A stretch of DNA of 64,000 bases from Pseudomonas pudica (GCF_015680405.1 NZ_JADLJS010000014.1:1-64000), one strand, 5' to 3'; shown: positions 39,108 to 47,763, counted from the first letter of the stretch. A program made the numbers and translations. The notes: generated by a model not told the origin, from the sequence alone.

Positions 39108-39387
39108 GCTCAGGGACTCCATGGGCAAACTGAAAATTTAAGTGGCTGCAAACTGAACGTCCTCCGTATCCCCACTTTGGTTCGCCTACTCAGTACTTGA
39201 GCCGGATGGATCGTTTCCAGCATGGACGTTCGGCGCGCACTTTAGGGCGTGAAGAATGCAGAATCAACAGGCAATCCGGGCGTGATCGACGCGGATCGAC
39301 GACCTGCCATTTGAATAACCGACCCATGTGACCGGCTGATGTTCCCGGCGAGGTTTCAAGCGTAAAAAATTGTGGAATGGGTGGTGT
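39108..39387 (-). promoter_or_regulatory. speC promoter and 5' leader region
   Basis: On the minus strand a candidate promoter TTGATT-N17-TAAAGT lies at about 39238-39267 and predicts a leader of roughly 125 bases before the speC start. The rest of this 280-bp stretch shows no open frame or strong hairpin that I can recognise. Confidence 0.35.
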
Positions 39388-39466
39388 TGCGGCCGTCGCG
39401 GGTAAACCCGCTCCCACAGGGTTTCCCCTATCGCCGTGGCAGCGGGTTTGCCCGCCAAAGGGTCTC
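39388..39466. repeat. REP pair (class A)
   Basis: GTCGCGGGTAAACCCGCTCC CACAGG with an inverted partner GTGGCAGCGGGTTTGCCCGC; spacer of about 12 bases, between divergent speC and fecI. Confidence 0.85.
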
Positions 39467-39560
39467 AGGTGTTCATATTTATGGCCACATTTTCCTGGCA
39501 CCGCCGTGCATGAAAAAGACGATAAATTTTTTGTTACCGACTGGCGGAATTGCCGTGTTG

Positions 39561-39582
39561 GATGAGAAACATTACTATTCGC
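39561..39582 (+). promoter_or_regulatory. Candidate Fur box at the fecI promoter
   Basis: GATGAGAAACATTACTATTC resembles the GAGAATNATTATTATT-type Fur boxes usual before iron-starvation sigma factors in pseudomonads, about 20 bp before the fecI start codon. Match by eye. Confidence 0.45.
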
Positions 39583-39601
39583 ACCCTTGTCTGCCTCCCT
39601 G

Positions 39602-40099
39602 ATGACCCCGACCGTGTCCGGACCCAAAGGCTTCCTCGACCACTACCACGAGCTGATCGGCACCTGGACGCGCAAGTTGCGCAGTCGACAGCAGGCCGAG
39701 GACCTCACCCACGATGCCTTTGTCCGGGTACTGGAAAACCCGCGCGAGCAGGTCGAGCAGCCACGCGCCTACCTGCACCAGACCGCACGCAACATTGCCG
39801 TGGATGGTTTCCGGCGTGAGGACCGCCGCCAGGCCCTGGAGCTGCAAACCTTCGACGAAGGCGTGGCCGGCAGTGATGACCCCGAAGCCTACGTGCATGC
39901 GCTGGAGCTGGCCGACAGTGTCGAGCGGGCGCTGGCCGAACTGCCGCTCAATTGCCGGCAGGTGTTCATCTGGCAGAAGCTCGAAGGCCTGACCCAGGCC
40001 GAGATCGCCGAGCGCATGGGGTTGAGCAAGAACATGGTCGAAAAGTATATGATCCGCACGCTCCGGCATCTGCGTGAGCACCTGGATGCGTCGGCATGA
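39602..40099 (+). CDS. fecI: FecI-type iron-starvation ECF sigma factor
   Basis: 165 residues from ATG 39602 (a TTG at 39587 would add five residues). ECF sigma factor with region 2 'QQAEDLTHDAFVRVLENPRE' and 'QPRAYLHQTARNIAVDGFRREDRR', and region 4 'RALAELPLNCRQVFIWQKLEGLTQAEIAERMGLSKNMVEKYMIRTLRHLREH'-type helix-turn-helix. It would recruit RNA polymerase to the fecA-like receptor gene when signalled by FecR. No good Shine-Dalgarno is visible. Overlaps fecR by four bases (ATGA). Confidence 0.92.
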   Translation: MTPTVSGPKGFLDHYHELIGTWTRKLRSRQQAEDLTHDAFVRVLENPREQVEQPRAYLHQTARNIAVDGFRREDRRQALELQTFDEGVAGSDDPEAYVHALELADSVERALAELPLNCRQVFIWQKLEGLTQAEIAERMGLSKNMVEKYMIRTLRHLREHLDASA

Positions 40100-41082
40100 T
40101 GAGTCAGGAGACCTTTTCGATGAAACAGCACGGTACCGATACCGTCCGCGAACAGGCGGCGGCGTGGTTCGCCCGGGTGCAGGATGCGCCGCGCGATGCC
40201 GGGCTGCAGGCGCAGCTGCATGCCTGGCTGGAAGGCGATGCACGGCACCGTGATGAGTACCAGCAGCTCGCCCGCCTGTGGCAGGCCGCCGACTTCATCC
40301 CGCGCCAGCGCCTTGAAGCGCTGTGTCAGCCGGCCCCGGTACGCCAGTTGCCACGTCGGCGCTTCGCGCGCCAGGCCTTGGCCGCCAGCCTGGCCGCACT
40401 GGCGTTGGGCCTGGGCTGGGGCGGCTGGCATTACCAGCAACTGAATCATCAGGGCAGCTTGCAGACCGCCTTCAACGAACGCCGCCAGGTCGAACTGCCG
40501 GATGGTTCGCACCTTGAGCTCAATGGGAGCACGCGAGTGCAGGTCGCTTTCAGCGCCGGCCAGCGGCATGTCCGGCTGATGGCGGGTGAAGTGATGTTCA
40601 CCGTCGCCCATGACAGTGGCAGGCCGTTCGTGGTCGACACCGCGCAGGGTAGCGTGACTGTCACCGGTACCCGTTTCGACGTCCGTCTGGACCCAGCCAG
40701 CACCCGTGTGGCGGTGGAGCAGGGCTCGGTGCGTGTGCAGGGCAAGGGCGCCTCGCTGGCGCAGCTCACGGCGGGCCAGGGCTCGCATATAGATGCACAA
40801 GGCCAGGTGGCCGCGCCCTATGCGGTGAATACCGGCGCCCTGACTGCCTGGCGCCAAGGCCGGCTGGTGTTCGACAACGCCACCCTGGCCGAGGTGGTGG
40901 CCGAAGCTTCGCGCTACCGCAGCCAGCCGCTGCGGGTCGCCCCCGGCAAAGTCGCGCAGTTGCGGCTGTCCAGCACCTTCAGCACCGATGACACCGACGC
41001 GCTGCTGCGTGCCCTGCCGAGCATCCTGCCGGTGGCCGTCAAGGCCAACGGAGATGGCTCGCGCGAAATAATCGCGAAATAG
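40096..41082 (+). CDS. fecR: FecR-type transmembrane sigma regulator
   Basis: 328 residues, start overlapping fecI by four bases (ATG 40120 is an alternative). Cytosolic FecR N-terminal domain with the 'AAAWFARVQDAP' and 'LHAWLEGDARHRDEYQQLARLWQ' anti-sigma helices, a single transmembrane helix (about 96-113: 'ALAASLAALALGLGWGGW'), and the periplasmic FecR domain ('FNERRQVELPDGSHLELNGSTRVQVAF', 'GEVMFTVAHDSGRPFVVDTAQGSVTVTGTRFDV'). It passes the signal from the receptor's N-terminal domain to FecI. Confidence 0.93.
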   Translation: MMSQETFSMKQHGTDTVREQAAAWFARVQDAPRDAGLQAQLHAWLEGDARHRDEYQQLARLWQAADFIPRQRLEALCQPAPVRQLPRRRFARQALAASLAALALGLGWGGWHYQQLNHQGSLQTAFNERRQVELPDGSHLELNGSTRVQVAFSAGQRHVRLMAGEVMFTVAHDSGRPFVVDTAQGSVTVTGTRFDVRLDPASTRVAVEQGSVRVQGKGASLAQLTAGQGSHIDAQGQVAAPYAVNTGALTAWRQGRLVFDNATLAEVVAEASRYRSQPLRVAPGKVAQLRLSSTFSTDDTDALLRALPSILPVAVKANGDGSREIIAK

Positions 41083-41190
41083 ATTCAGGTTTTTTTCCGC
41101 TCGTTCGTCTTCCCCGCCAGCTGCAACTGCCAAGCATTTCCATTTGCATGCAGTTGGCGTTTATTCCGTACTCCAGGAAGTCTCGACGAC

Positions 41191-43620
41191 GTGAACAACA
41201 ACAAGCCCTTCCCACGCTTCCGCGCCCTGGCGCTGGCCCTGGCGGTCAGCGCCGTGGCCGTCAACAGCCAGGCCGCAGAGGCCGGCAGCACTATCCAGAT
41301 TCAAGCCCAACCCTTGGCATCGGCGCTGAACCAACTGGGCCAGCAGACCAACCTGCAGCTGTTCTTCAGCCCCGAGCTGGTGGCCGGCAAGCAGGCCCCG
41401 GCGGTTTCCGGCCAGCTGGCGCCCGAGCAGGCGCTGCAGCAGTTGTTGCAAGGCAGCGGCCTGACCTACGAGATGTCCCAGGGCACCGTGGTGGTGAAGC
41501 CGGCTCAGGCCGATGGCATCCTCACCACCGGCAGCCTGGAGCTGGCGCCCACCGACATCAAGGTGGTGGGTGACTGGCTGGGAGACGCCCAGCAGAGCGT
41601 GGTGCAGAACCACCCCGGCGCGCGCACCGTGGTACGCCGCGAGGCGATGGTGGAGAAGGGCGCAATGAACGTGCGCGACGTGCTGCGCGGCATCCCGGGT
41701 GTGCAGGTGCAGGATTCCAACGGCACCGGCGGCAGCGACCTGTCGCTGAACGTGGGTGTTCGCGGCCTCACTTCGCGCCTGTCGCCACGCTCCACGGTGC
41801 TGATCGACGGCATCCCGGCCGCCTTCGCGCCCTATGGGCAGCCGCAGTTGTCGATGGCGCCGATTTCCTCGGGCAATCTCGACAGCATCGACGTGGTGCG
41901 TGGCGCCGGTTCCGTGCGTTATGGCCCGCAGAACGTCGGTGGGGTGATCAACTTCGTTACCCGGGCGATCCCGGAGAAGGCCTCGGCGGAGCTGTCCACC
42001 ACCCTGGAAACCTCCCAGCACGGAGGCTGGAAGCATACCGAGTCGGCCTTCGTCGGCGGCACGGCGGACAACGGCATGGGCGTGGCGCTGCTGTACACCG
42101 GGGTGAATGGCAACGGCTACCGTGAAAGCAACAACGGCAACGACATCGACGACGTCATCCTCAAGACCCACTGGGCGCCGACCGACGTTGACGAGTTCTG
42201 GCTCAACTTCCACTACTACGACGGCCGCGCCGACATGCCTGGCGGTCTGACCCAGGCGCAGTACGACAGCAACCCTTACCAGTCGCTGCGCGACTACGAC
42301 TACTTTGCCGGTCGGCGCAAGGACGTGTCGTTCAAGTGGCAGCGCCAGCTCGACGACGCCACCCAGTTCGAAGTGCTGACCTACTACACCGACAGCTTCC
42401 GCGGCAGCGCCATTGCCTCGCGCGACATGAAGACCCTGTCGTCGTACCCGCGCAACTACCACACCTTCGCCATCGAACCGCGGCTGTCGCGGATCTTCTT
42501 CGCCGGCCCGACCACCCAGGAAGTCAGCGTGGGCTACCGCTACCTGAAGGAAGCGATGCGTGAACAGTCGACCCGCCTGGCGCTGAGCGACAACGTGCCG
42601 ACGCCAACCCCGACCTCCGACGGCCATGTATTCCAGGACCGCAGTGGCGGTACCGAGGCAAGTGCCTACTACATCGACGACAAGATCGACGTGGGTAACT
42701 GGACCATCACCCCGGGTATCCGTTTCGAGCACATCAACACCGATTGGCGCGACCGCCCGGTGCTCGGTGCCAACGGCCAGCCGGTGCCGGAGAAGAAACG
42801 CAGCATCACCAGCAACGAGCCGCTACCGGCCCTGAGCGTGATGTACCACCTCTCCGATGCGTGGAAGTTGTTCGCCAACTACGAGACCTCGTTCGGCAGC
42901 CTGCAGTACTTCCAGCTGGGCCAGGGTGGTACTGGCAACAGCACGGCCAATGGCCTGGAGCCGGAAAAGGCCAAGACCTACGAGCTCGGTACCCGCTATG
43001 ACAATGGTGGCTTTGCCGGTGAGCTGACGGCGTTCTACATCGACTTCGACGACGAACTGCAGTACATCAGCAACGATGTGGGTTGGACCAACCTCGGCGC
43101 GACCAAGCACCAGGGTATCGAGGCTTCGGTGCGCTATGACCTGGACGGGCTGGACCCGCGCCTGGAAGGGCTGTCGGTGAGCGGTGGCTACACCTATACC
43201 CGCGCTACTTATGAAGGTGACATTCCTGGCTTCAAGGGCCGTGACCTGCCGTTCTATTCACGCCAGGTGGCCACTGCCGGGGTGCGTTACGCAGTCAACC
43301 ACTGGACCTGGAACCTGGATGCCTACGCCCAATCCAAGCAGCGCGCGCCGGGTACCGGGATCAATGCCGATGGCAGCTTCAACGGCGACTACATCACCGA
43401 GCCGAGTGCGGACGGGCAGTACGGCGATATTCCGGGTTACGTGACCTGGCATGCCCGTGGCGGCTATGAGTTCGGGCCCCAGATGTCCAACCTGAAGTTG
43501 GCGGCGGGGGTGAAGAACCTGTTCGACAAGCAGTACTTCACCCGCTCCAGCGACAACAATGCCGGCATCTATGTGGGTGAACCGCGCACCTTCTATGTGC
43601 AGGCCAGTGTAGGGTTCTGA
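41191..43620 (+). CDS. fecA: TonB-dependent transducer, ferric citrate receptor FecA
   Basis: 809 residues, GTG start with AGGAAG about ten bases upstream. Signal peptide ends after 'VNSQAAEA' (about 30). An STN signalling domain follows ('IQIQAQPLASALNQLGQQTNLQLFFSPELV...TYEMSQGTVVVKP', about 31-105), so it both transports and signals to FecR. The plug carries the FecA-type blocks 'NGTGGSDLSLNVGVRGLTSR', 'PAAFAPYGQPQLSMAPISSG' and 'VRYGPQNVGGVINFVTRAIP'. The barrel ends in Phe ('VQASVGF'). Ferric dicitrate is the likely ligand by family resemblance. Confidence 0.9.
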   Translation: MNNNKPFPRFRALALALAVSAVAVNSQAAEAGSTIQIQAQPLASALNQLGQQTNLQLFFSPELVAGKQAPAVSGQLAPEQALQQLLQGSGLTYEMSQGTVVVKPAQADGILTTGSLELAPTDIKVVGDWLGDAQQSVVQNHPGARTVVRREAMVEKGAMNVRDVLRGIPGVQVQDSNGTGGSDLSLNVGVRGLTSRLSPRSTVLIDGIPAAFAPYGQPQLSMAPISSGNLDSIDVVRGAGSVRYGPQNVGGVINFVTRAIPEKASAELSTTLETSQHGGWKHTESAFVGGTADNGMGVALLYTGVNGNGYRESNNGNDIDDVILKTHWAPTDVDEFWLNFHYYDGRADMPGGLTQAQYDSNPYQSLRDYDYFAGRRKDVSFKWQRQLDDATQFEVLTYYTDSFRGSAIASRDMKTLSSYPRNYHTFAIEPRLSRIFFAGPTTQEVSVGYRYLKEAMREQSTRLALSDNVPTPTPTSDGHVFQDRSGGTEASAYYIDDKIDVGNWTITPGIRFEHINTDWRDRPVLGANGQPVPEKKRSITSNEPLPALSVMYHLSDAWKLFANYETSFGSLQYFQLGQGGTGNSTANGLEPEKAKTYELGTRYDNGGFAGELTAFYIDFDDELQYISNDVGWTNLGATKHQGIEASVRYDLDGLDPRLEGLSVSGGYTYTRATYEGDIPGFKGRDLPFYSRQVATAGVRYAVNHWTWNLDAYAQSKQRAPGTGINADGSFNGDYITEPSADGQYGDIPGYVTWHARGGYEFGPQMSNLKLAAGVKNLFDKQYFTRSSDNNAGIYVGEPRTFYVQASVGF

Positions 43621-43630
43621 GCCGAGATCG

Positions 43631-43755
43631 CCGGGGCCGCTGTGCGGCCCATCGCGACACAAGGCCGCTCCCACAGGTACCGCGTCAAGCCCGAGGCTGA
43701 TGCTGTACTTGTGGGAGCGGCCTTGTGTCGCGAAAGGGGCGCACAGCGCCCCCAG
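43631..43755. repeat. REP pair (class B)
   Basis: CATCGCGACACAAGGCCGCTCCCACAGG-type unit and inverted CTTGTGGGAGCGGCCTTGTG, with outer GGGGCCGC / GCGCCCC arms. Sequence differs from class A outside GCTCCCACAGG. It sits between convergent fecA and the opu ATPase. Confidence 0.85.
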
Positions 43756-43758
43756 GGA

Positions 43759-44916
43759 TTAAGAAACCACCGCCTCGGCCGGCGAGACAATGCAGGTCTT
43801 TGCTCCGCGCGAACGCCCCGAACTCAGGTAAGCCGCAATCGACTCCTGCGTCACCTCGCCCAGGAACACCTGCTCGGCATCCAGCACCGGCAGCCACGCC
43901 CGGTTGAACTCGTACATCCGCGACAACAGGATGCGCAAATGTTCATCATGCGACGCCGTGGCATTGAACGGCCGCAGGAAGTCGCCACAAGTCCCTTGCT
44001 GGCGATGCATATCACGGCGGCGCACGTAACCCAGCGCCTTGTTCTGTGCATCGGTCACCACCACGTACCGGCGGTCGTGCTCGTCCAGTAGCTCCAGCGC
44101 ATCGCTCACCGGCGTCTGCGGGCTTACCGACGGCGCATTGTCTGCCGCATCCTCCGCACGCACCAGCAGCAGGCGTTTCAGGGTGCTGTCCTGGCCTACG
44201 AAGTTGCTGACGAATTCATCCGCCGGGTGCGCCAGCAAGGTGTCCGGGTGGTCCAGCTGCAACAACTTGCCGGCGCGGAAGATGGCAATCTTGTCGCCCA
44301 GCTTGATCGCTTCGTCAATGTCGTGGCTGACCATGATCACGGTCTTGTTCAACGCCCGCTGCATCTCGAAGAACTCGTTCTGGATCATCTCGCGGTTGAT
44401 CGGGTCGACCGCGCCGAACGGCTCGTCCATCAGCAGCACCGGCGCTTCCGCCGCCAAGGCGCGGATCACGCCGATACGCTGCTGCTGGCCGCCGGACAGC
44501 TCGCGCGGGTAGCGCTGCAGGTACTGCTTGGGCTCCAGCTTGATCATGTGCATCAGCTCGCGGGCGCGTTCATGGCACTTCTGTTTGTCCCAGCCGAGCA
44601 AGCGCGGCACCACGGTGATGTTCTCCTCGATGGTCATGTTGGGGAACAGGCCGATCTGCTGGATGACATAGCCGATGTGCCGGCGCAGGGTGACCTCGTC
44701 CAGCCCGGTGGTGTCTTCGCCATTGATGAACACCTGGCCGGAAGTGGGCGTGATCAGGCGGTTGATCATTTTCAAGGTAGTGCTCTTGCCGCAGCCCGAG
44801 GGGCCGAGGAACACGCAGATTTCACCTTCGTTGACGGTGAGGCTTACCGAGTCGACGGCTTTGACGTCCTTGCCGTTGACGTTGAAGGTTTTGCTGAGGT
44901 TCTTCAGTTCGATCAT
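43759..44916 (-). CDS. Glycine betaine/choline-type ABC transporter ATPase with CBS domains
   Basis: 385 residues. ATPase of the OpuCA/YehX family: Walker A 'GPSGCGKSTTLKM' (about 38-46), Q-loop 'QQIGLFPNMT', signature 'LSGGQQQRIGVIRAL', Walker B 'VLLMDEPFGAVDP', then 'SHDIDEAIKLGDKIAIFRAG'. The C-terminal third (about 260-365) carries a CBS pair ('VSPQTPVSDALELLDEHDRRYVVVTD', 'ATASHDEHLRILLSRM'), which in OpuA-type transporters senses ionic strength or c-di-AMP. Last gene of the four-gene importer; its start overlaps the permease stop by four bases. Confidence 0.92.
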   Translation of the reverse strand: MIELKNLSKTFNVNGKDVKAVDSVSLTVNEGEICVFLGPSGCGKSTTLKMINRLITPTSGQVFINGEDTTGLDEVTLRRHIGYVIQQIGLFPNMTIEENITVVPRLLGWDKQKCHERARELMHMIKLEPKQYLQRYPRELSGGQQQRIGVIRALAAEAPVLLMDEPFGAVDPINREMIQNEFFEMQRALNKTVIMVSHDIDEAIKLGDKIAIFRAGKLLQLDHPDTLLAHPADEFVSNFVGQDSTLKRLLLVRAEDAADNAPSVSPQTPVSDALELLDEHDRRYVVVTDAQNKALGYVRRRDMHRQQGTCGDFLRPFNATASHDEHLRILLSRMYEFNRAWLPVLDAEQVFLGEVTQESIAAYLSSGRSRGAKTCIVSPAEAVVS

Positions 44917-45566
44917 GAGCGCAGTCCTTCTGGAGTCAGGGCACGTTGCAGGGTTTGCAGGAGCAGGTCGGCGATGATCGCCAGCAGGCTGACCAGCACG
45001 GCGCCGACCAGCAGCATCGACATGTCGCTGCGGCTGATAGAGGTGAGGATGAGTACGCCGAGGCCGCCAGCGCCGATGGTGGCGGCGATGGTCATGACGC
45101 CGATGTTCATCACCACGGCGGTGCGCACGCCGGCAAGGATTACCGGCACGGCGATGGGCAGTTCGACCATGCGCAGGCGCTGGCCGAAGGTCATGCCGAT
45201 GCCGCGTGCGGCTTCACGGATGCCGGGCTCGACGTTGGTCAGGGCCAGGTAGGTGTTGCGCATGATCGGTAACAACGAATACAGGAACACCGCGGTAATC
45301 GCCGGTAGCGGCCCGAGGCCCTGGCCGAACCTGGAGTAGAACGGCAGCAGCAGGCCGAACAGGGCGATGGAAGGGATGGTCAGCAGCACGGTGGCGCTGG
45401 CCTGCAGCGGGCCGGCAAAGGCCGGGAAGCGGGTCATGAGGATGCCCAGCGGCACCCCGACCAGAATCGCCAGGCCCACGGCGACGCCGACCAGCATGAT
45501 GTGCTGCCAGGTCAGTTGCAGCACCTGGGCCCAGTCGAGGTGGGCAAACGTGTCGAGCAGGCTCAT
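44913..45566 (-). CDS. Glycine betaine/choline-type ABC permease (YehW/OpuCB-like)
   Basis: 217 residues, about six membrane helices. The BPD inner-membrane domain is clear: 'HIMLVGVAVGLAILVGVPLGILM', 'ILLTIPSIALFGLLLPF'-type segment, and the EAA loop 'GIREAARGIGMTFGQRLRMVELPIAVPVILAGVRTA'. Overlaps both neighbours by four bases (ATGA at each end), so translation is coupled through SBP-permease-ATPase. Confidence 0.92.
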   Translation of the reverse strand: MSLLDTFAHLDWAQVLQLTWQHIMLVGVAVGLAILVGVPLGILMTRFPAFAGPLQASATVLLTIPSIALFGLLLPFYSRFGQGLGPLPAITAVFLYSLLPIMRNTYLALTNVEPGIREAARGIGMTFGQRLRMVELPIAVPVILAGVRTAVVMNIGVMTIAATIGAGGLGVLILTSISRSDMSMLLVGAVLVSLLAIIADLLLQTLQRALTPEGLRS

Positions 45567-46477
45567 GGCTGTACCTCGCTAGGCATTGGGTGCTCACGCA
45601 GGAAAGCGGCGGCGACCGTGGTCGGGTTCTGGTGTTCGACGTCGACCTTGGCATTGAGCTGGCGCATGGTTTCGTCATCCAGTTGCTCCGCCAGTGGCTT
45701 GAGCAGGCTGGCCAGTTTTGGGTTGGCGTCGAGTACCTGTTTGCGCACCACCGGCGCCGCGGTGTAGTCGGGGAAGTAGTGCTTGTCGTCTTCCAGGAGC
45801 TTGAGGTTGAACGCGTTCAGGCGACCATCGGTGGTGTACACAAGGCCTGCGAACACCTGGTTGTTGTGCATGGCTGTGTAGACCAGGCCGGCATCCATCT
45901 GGCGGATGTTGGCGCGCCCCACTTGCAGGTCGTACATCTGTTTCAGGCCTACCAGGCCGTCCGGGCGGTTGGCGAACTCGGTGTCCAGTGCCACCAGGTG
46001 GTTGCGATGGCTTTCGTCGCGCAGTACCTGGTTGAGGTCACTGATCGAATTTATCTGCGGATAAGCCTCGGCGACCTGCTTGGGCAGGCCCAGCGCGTAG
46101 GTGTTGCTGAACTTCGACGGGTTCAGCCAGATCAGGTCTTTCTTCGCATCCAGCGCCTTCACCCTGGCGAAGGTGGCCTCGGCACTGGGCATGCGCTCGT
46201 CGATATGGTTGTACGACACCAGCGACACGCCGGTGTATTCCCACATCAGGTCGAGCTGGCCGGTTTCCTGGGCCTGGCGCGCGATATTGCTGCCAAGGCC
46301 GGTGGTGACGCGAACGTCAAAACCGTTGGCGCGCAAGTATTGCGCGGTGATTTCGGCGAGCACGGTCTGTTCGGTGAATACTCGCGCGCCGATGCGGATC
46401 AGCGGTTTGTCTGCCGCCTGGGCGAATCCTGCGAACAGCACGGCGGCGCCAAGCAGCAAGGCGATTTTCTTGTTCAT
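45563..46477 (-). CDS. Glycine betaine/choline-type substrate-binding protein (YehZ/OsmF-like)
   Basis: 304 residues from ATG 46477, which has GGATAGGGA upstream and gives the signal peptide MNKKIALLLGAAVLFAGFAQ (cleavage after AQA). OpuAC-type binding fold: 'IRIGARVFTEQTVLAEITAQYL', 'VTTGLGSNIARQAQETGQLDLMWEYTGVSL', 'RNHLVALDTEFANRPDGLVGLKQMYDL', 'TDGRLNAFNLKLLEDDKHYFPDYTAAPVVR'-type stretches. It is the high-similarity family of quaternary-amine binders; ligand could be glycine betaine, choline or a related osmolyte. The substrate-binding aromatic cage cannot be confirmed by eye. Confidence 0.9.
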   Translation of the reverse strand: MNKKIALLLGAAVLFAGFAQAADKPLIRIGARVFTEQTVLAEITAQYLRANGFDVRVTTGLGSNIARQAQETGQLDLMWEYTGVSLVSYNHIDERMPSAEATFARVKALDAKKDLIWLNPSKFSNTYALGLPKQVAEAYPQINSISDLNQVLRDESHRNHLVALDTEFANRPDGLVGLKQMYDLQVGRANIRQMDAGLVYTAMHNNQVFAGLVYTTDGRLNAFNLKLLEDDKHYFPDYTAAPVVRKQVLDANPKLASLLKPLAEQLDDETMRQLNAKVDVEHQNPTTVAAAFLREHPMPSEVQP

Positions 46478-46490
46478 ACGTTCCCTATCC

Positions 46491-47204
46491 TTATTGGGCC
46501 AGGCCACGTTCCAGCCAGCGCTTGCTGGAGAAACTCACCGCCGCGTCCAGCGCCAGCGCCAGCAGTGCGGTGCAGGCAGCCCCCAGCAGGAGCTGTGGCT
46601 GGTTGTTCAGGGCGATGCCGGGGAAGATCAGGCTGCCCAGGCTGTTGGCGCCAATCAGGAACGCCAGCGGTGCGGTGCCGACGTTCAGCGCCAGGGCCAC
46701 GCGCACACCGCCAACGATGATCGGCACGGCGTTGGGCAGCTCCACCTGCCACAGTTGCTGGCGCGGGGTCATGCCGATGCCGGTGGCGGCTTCCTTGAGC
46801 GAGGTGGGGACGTTTTTCAGGCCCTCGTAGGTGTTGCGCACGATCGGCAGGAGGGAGGCGAGGAACAGCGCGAAGATCGCGGGCCCGGCGCCGATGCCGA
46901 GGATACTCAGGGCGATGGCCAGAACGGCCAGGGGAGGGATGGTATTGCCAACGTTGAAGAACTGCATGAAGCGCTCGGCTTTGTCGACCCGGTGCGGTCG
47001 ACTTAACGCAATGCCGGCGGGGATGCCCACGGCCAGCGCCGCCGCCATCGAAGCCAGCACCAGTACCAGGTGCGCTTGCAGGTAGAACCCAAGATCGTCG
47101 CGATAACGCGCGATCGTGTCGATGCCGATCCAGTGGACCAGCAGGGCCAGGATGACGAGCACGGCGGCCCATCCCAACAGCCCTTTTCCGTAGCGTTTAG
47201 CCAC
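46491..47204 (-). CDS. Glycine betaine/choline-type ABC permease (YehY-like)
   Basis: 237 residues from the GTG at 47204. That start is chosen over an in-frame ATG at 47234 because AAGGAG (47217-47212) sits seven bases before the GTG. Permease with 'GKGLLGWAAVLVILALLVHWIGID', 'NTIPPLAVLAIALSILGIGAGPAIFALFLASLLPIVRNTYEGL'-type helices and the EAA loop 'SLKEAATGIGMTPRQQLWQVELPNAVPIIVGG'. First gene of the importer: two permeases, one binder and one ATPase in the order permease-SBP-permease-ATPase. Its leader holds the structured element at 47220-47400. Confidence 0.9.
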   Translation of the reverse strand: MAKRYGKGLLGWAAVLVILALLVHWIGIDTIARYRDDLGFYLQAHLVLVLASMAAALAVGIPAGIALSRPHRVDKAERFMQFFNVGNTIPPLAVLAIALSILGIGAGPAIFALFLASLLPIVRNTYEGLKNVPTSLKEAATGIGMTPRQQLWQVELPNAVPIIVGGVRVALALNVGTAPLAFLIGANSLGSLIFPGIALNNQPQLLLGAACTALLALALDAAVSFSSKRWLERGLAQ

Positions 47205-47211
47205 AGGCGGA

Positions 47212-47217
47212 CTCCTT
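47212..47217 (-). promoter_or_regulatory. Ribosome binding site deciding the start of the betaine-type permease
   Basis: AAGGAG on the minus strand, seven bases from GTG 47204. The upstream in-frame ATG at 47234 lacks such a site and falls inside the leader hairpin, so it is rejected. Confidence 0.7.
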
Positions 47218-47219
47218 GT

Positions 47220-47400
47220 GTTGTCGGCGAGCACACTTCTTGGTTGCCGGCCAGTCCTGGCGGCGGGTGGTGTGTTCGCGAGTAGCAGCGTGACGCACGC
47301 CGAAGGCTGCGATCAGGCCATGAGCCGAACCCCGTCGGGCCCGAAAATGCTGATGAAACCAGCTCCCCAACCGAAGCGGGTTGCAGGGGAGTGGACGTCT
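47220..47400 (-). ncRNA. Candidate structured 5' leader (possible cis-regulatory RNA) of the betaine-type importer
   Basis: On the minus strand: hairpin I (47391-47363) CTCCCC-TGC-AACC-CGCTTC-GGTT-GGGGAG; hairpin II GCGTG-CGT-CACGC within GCAGCC...GCTGC (about 47315-47290); hairpin III (47279-47227) an outer 10-bp stem GCGAACACAC / GTGTGCTCGC enclosing an internal loop and an inner 7-bp stem GCCGCCA / TGGCCGGC capped by GGAC. Hairpin III ends about ten bases before the Shine-Dalgarno. No known riboswitch class is recognised by me. Confidence 0.45.
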
Positions 47401-47568
47401 CCGTGGGCGTAAAGGTTCCCATCTGAGGCGGCATTTGGCCAGTGTTAATCACTGGTTATTCGGAAACTTGACGAGAAAAAGCAGCGGGTTGGTGCGCTGT
47501 AGGCGTTGAAATAACTGACCTTTGGCCATTTGTCGTGATAAAGCGGGTGGTTGTTGAATTTGTAATGG
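47401..47568. other. Intergenic remainder between the betaine leader and REP, no gene seen
   Basis: AT-richer stretch that should contain the importer promoter on the minus strand (for example a TTAACACT / TTGATTAACAC-like region near 47445-47455) but no convincing sigma-70 pair could be fixed. No open frame with a ribosome binding site was found. Confidence 0.3.
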
Positions 47569-47680
47569 CAGTGCCGGCCTCTTCGCGGGCACGCCCGCTC
47601 CCACAGGGATCTCCACTGCTGTGCAAGCCTGTGCAGTACCTGTGGGAGCGGGCGTGCCCGCGAAAGGGCCAGAACAGGCA
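47569..47680. repeat. REP pair (class A)
   Basis: CCGGCCTCTTCGCGGGCACG... and inverted GGAGCGGGCGTGCCCGCGAA. The central pair differs from other class A copies (GCAC/GTGC instead of TAAA/TTTA) in both arms, i.e. compensated changes that keep the stem. Confidence 0.9.
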
Positions 47681-47698
47681 CCGCCGGTTCATCAAGTT

Positions 47699-47726
47699 TT
47701 GGTCCCGGCCCAACTTCAGGTATGAT
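47699..47726 (+). promoter_or_regulatory. Candidate prfC promoter
   Basis: TTGGTC (47699-47704), 16-bp spacer, TATGAT (47721-47726), 38 bp before the prfC start. Confidence 0.45.
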
Positions 47727-47763
47727 ATCGCCCCTTTTTAATCCCCCAGTCAGGCGATTTCCC

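Noticed and set aside
47003..47452. 149-codon minus-strand frame starting MINTGQMPPQ across the betaine leader and into the permease
   Set aside because: It is in a different frame from the permease, has no ribosome site and reads through strong hairpins; it is best explained as leader RNA.
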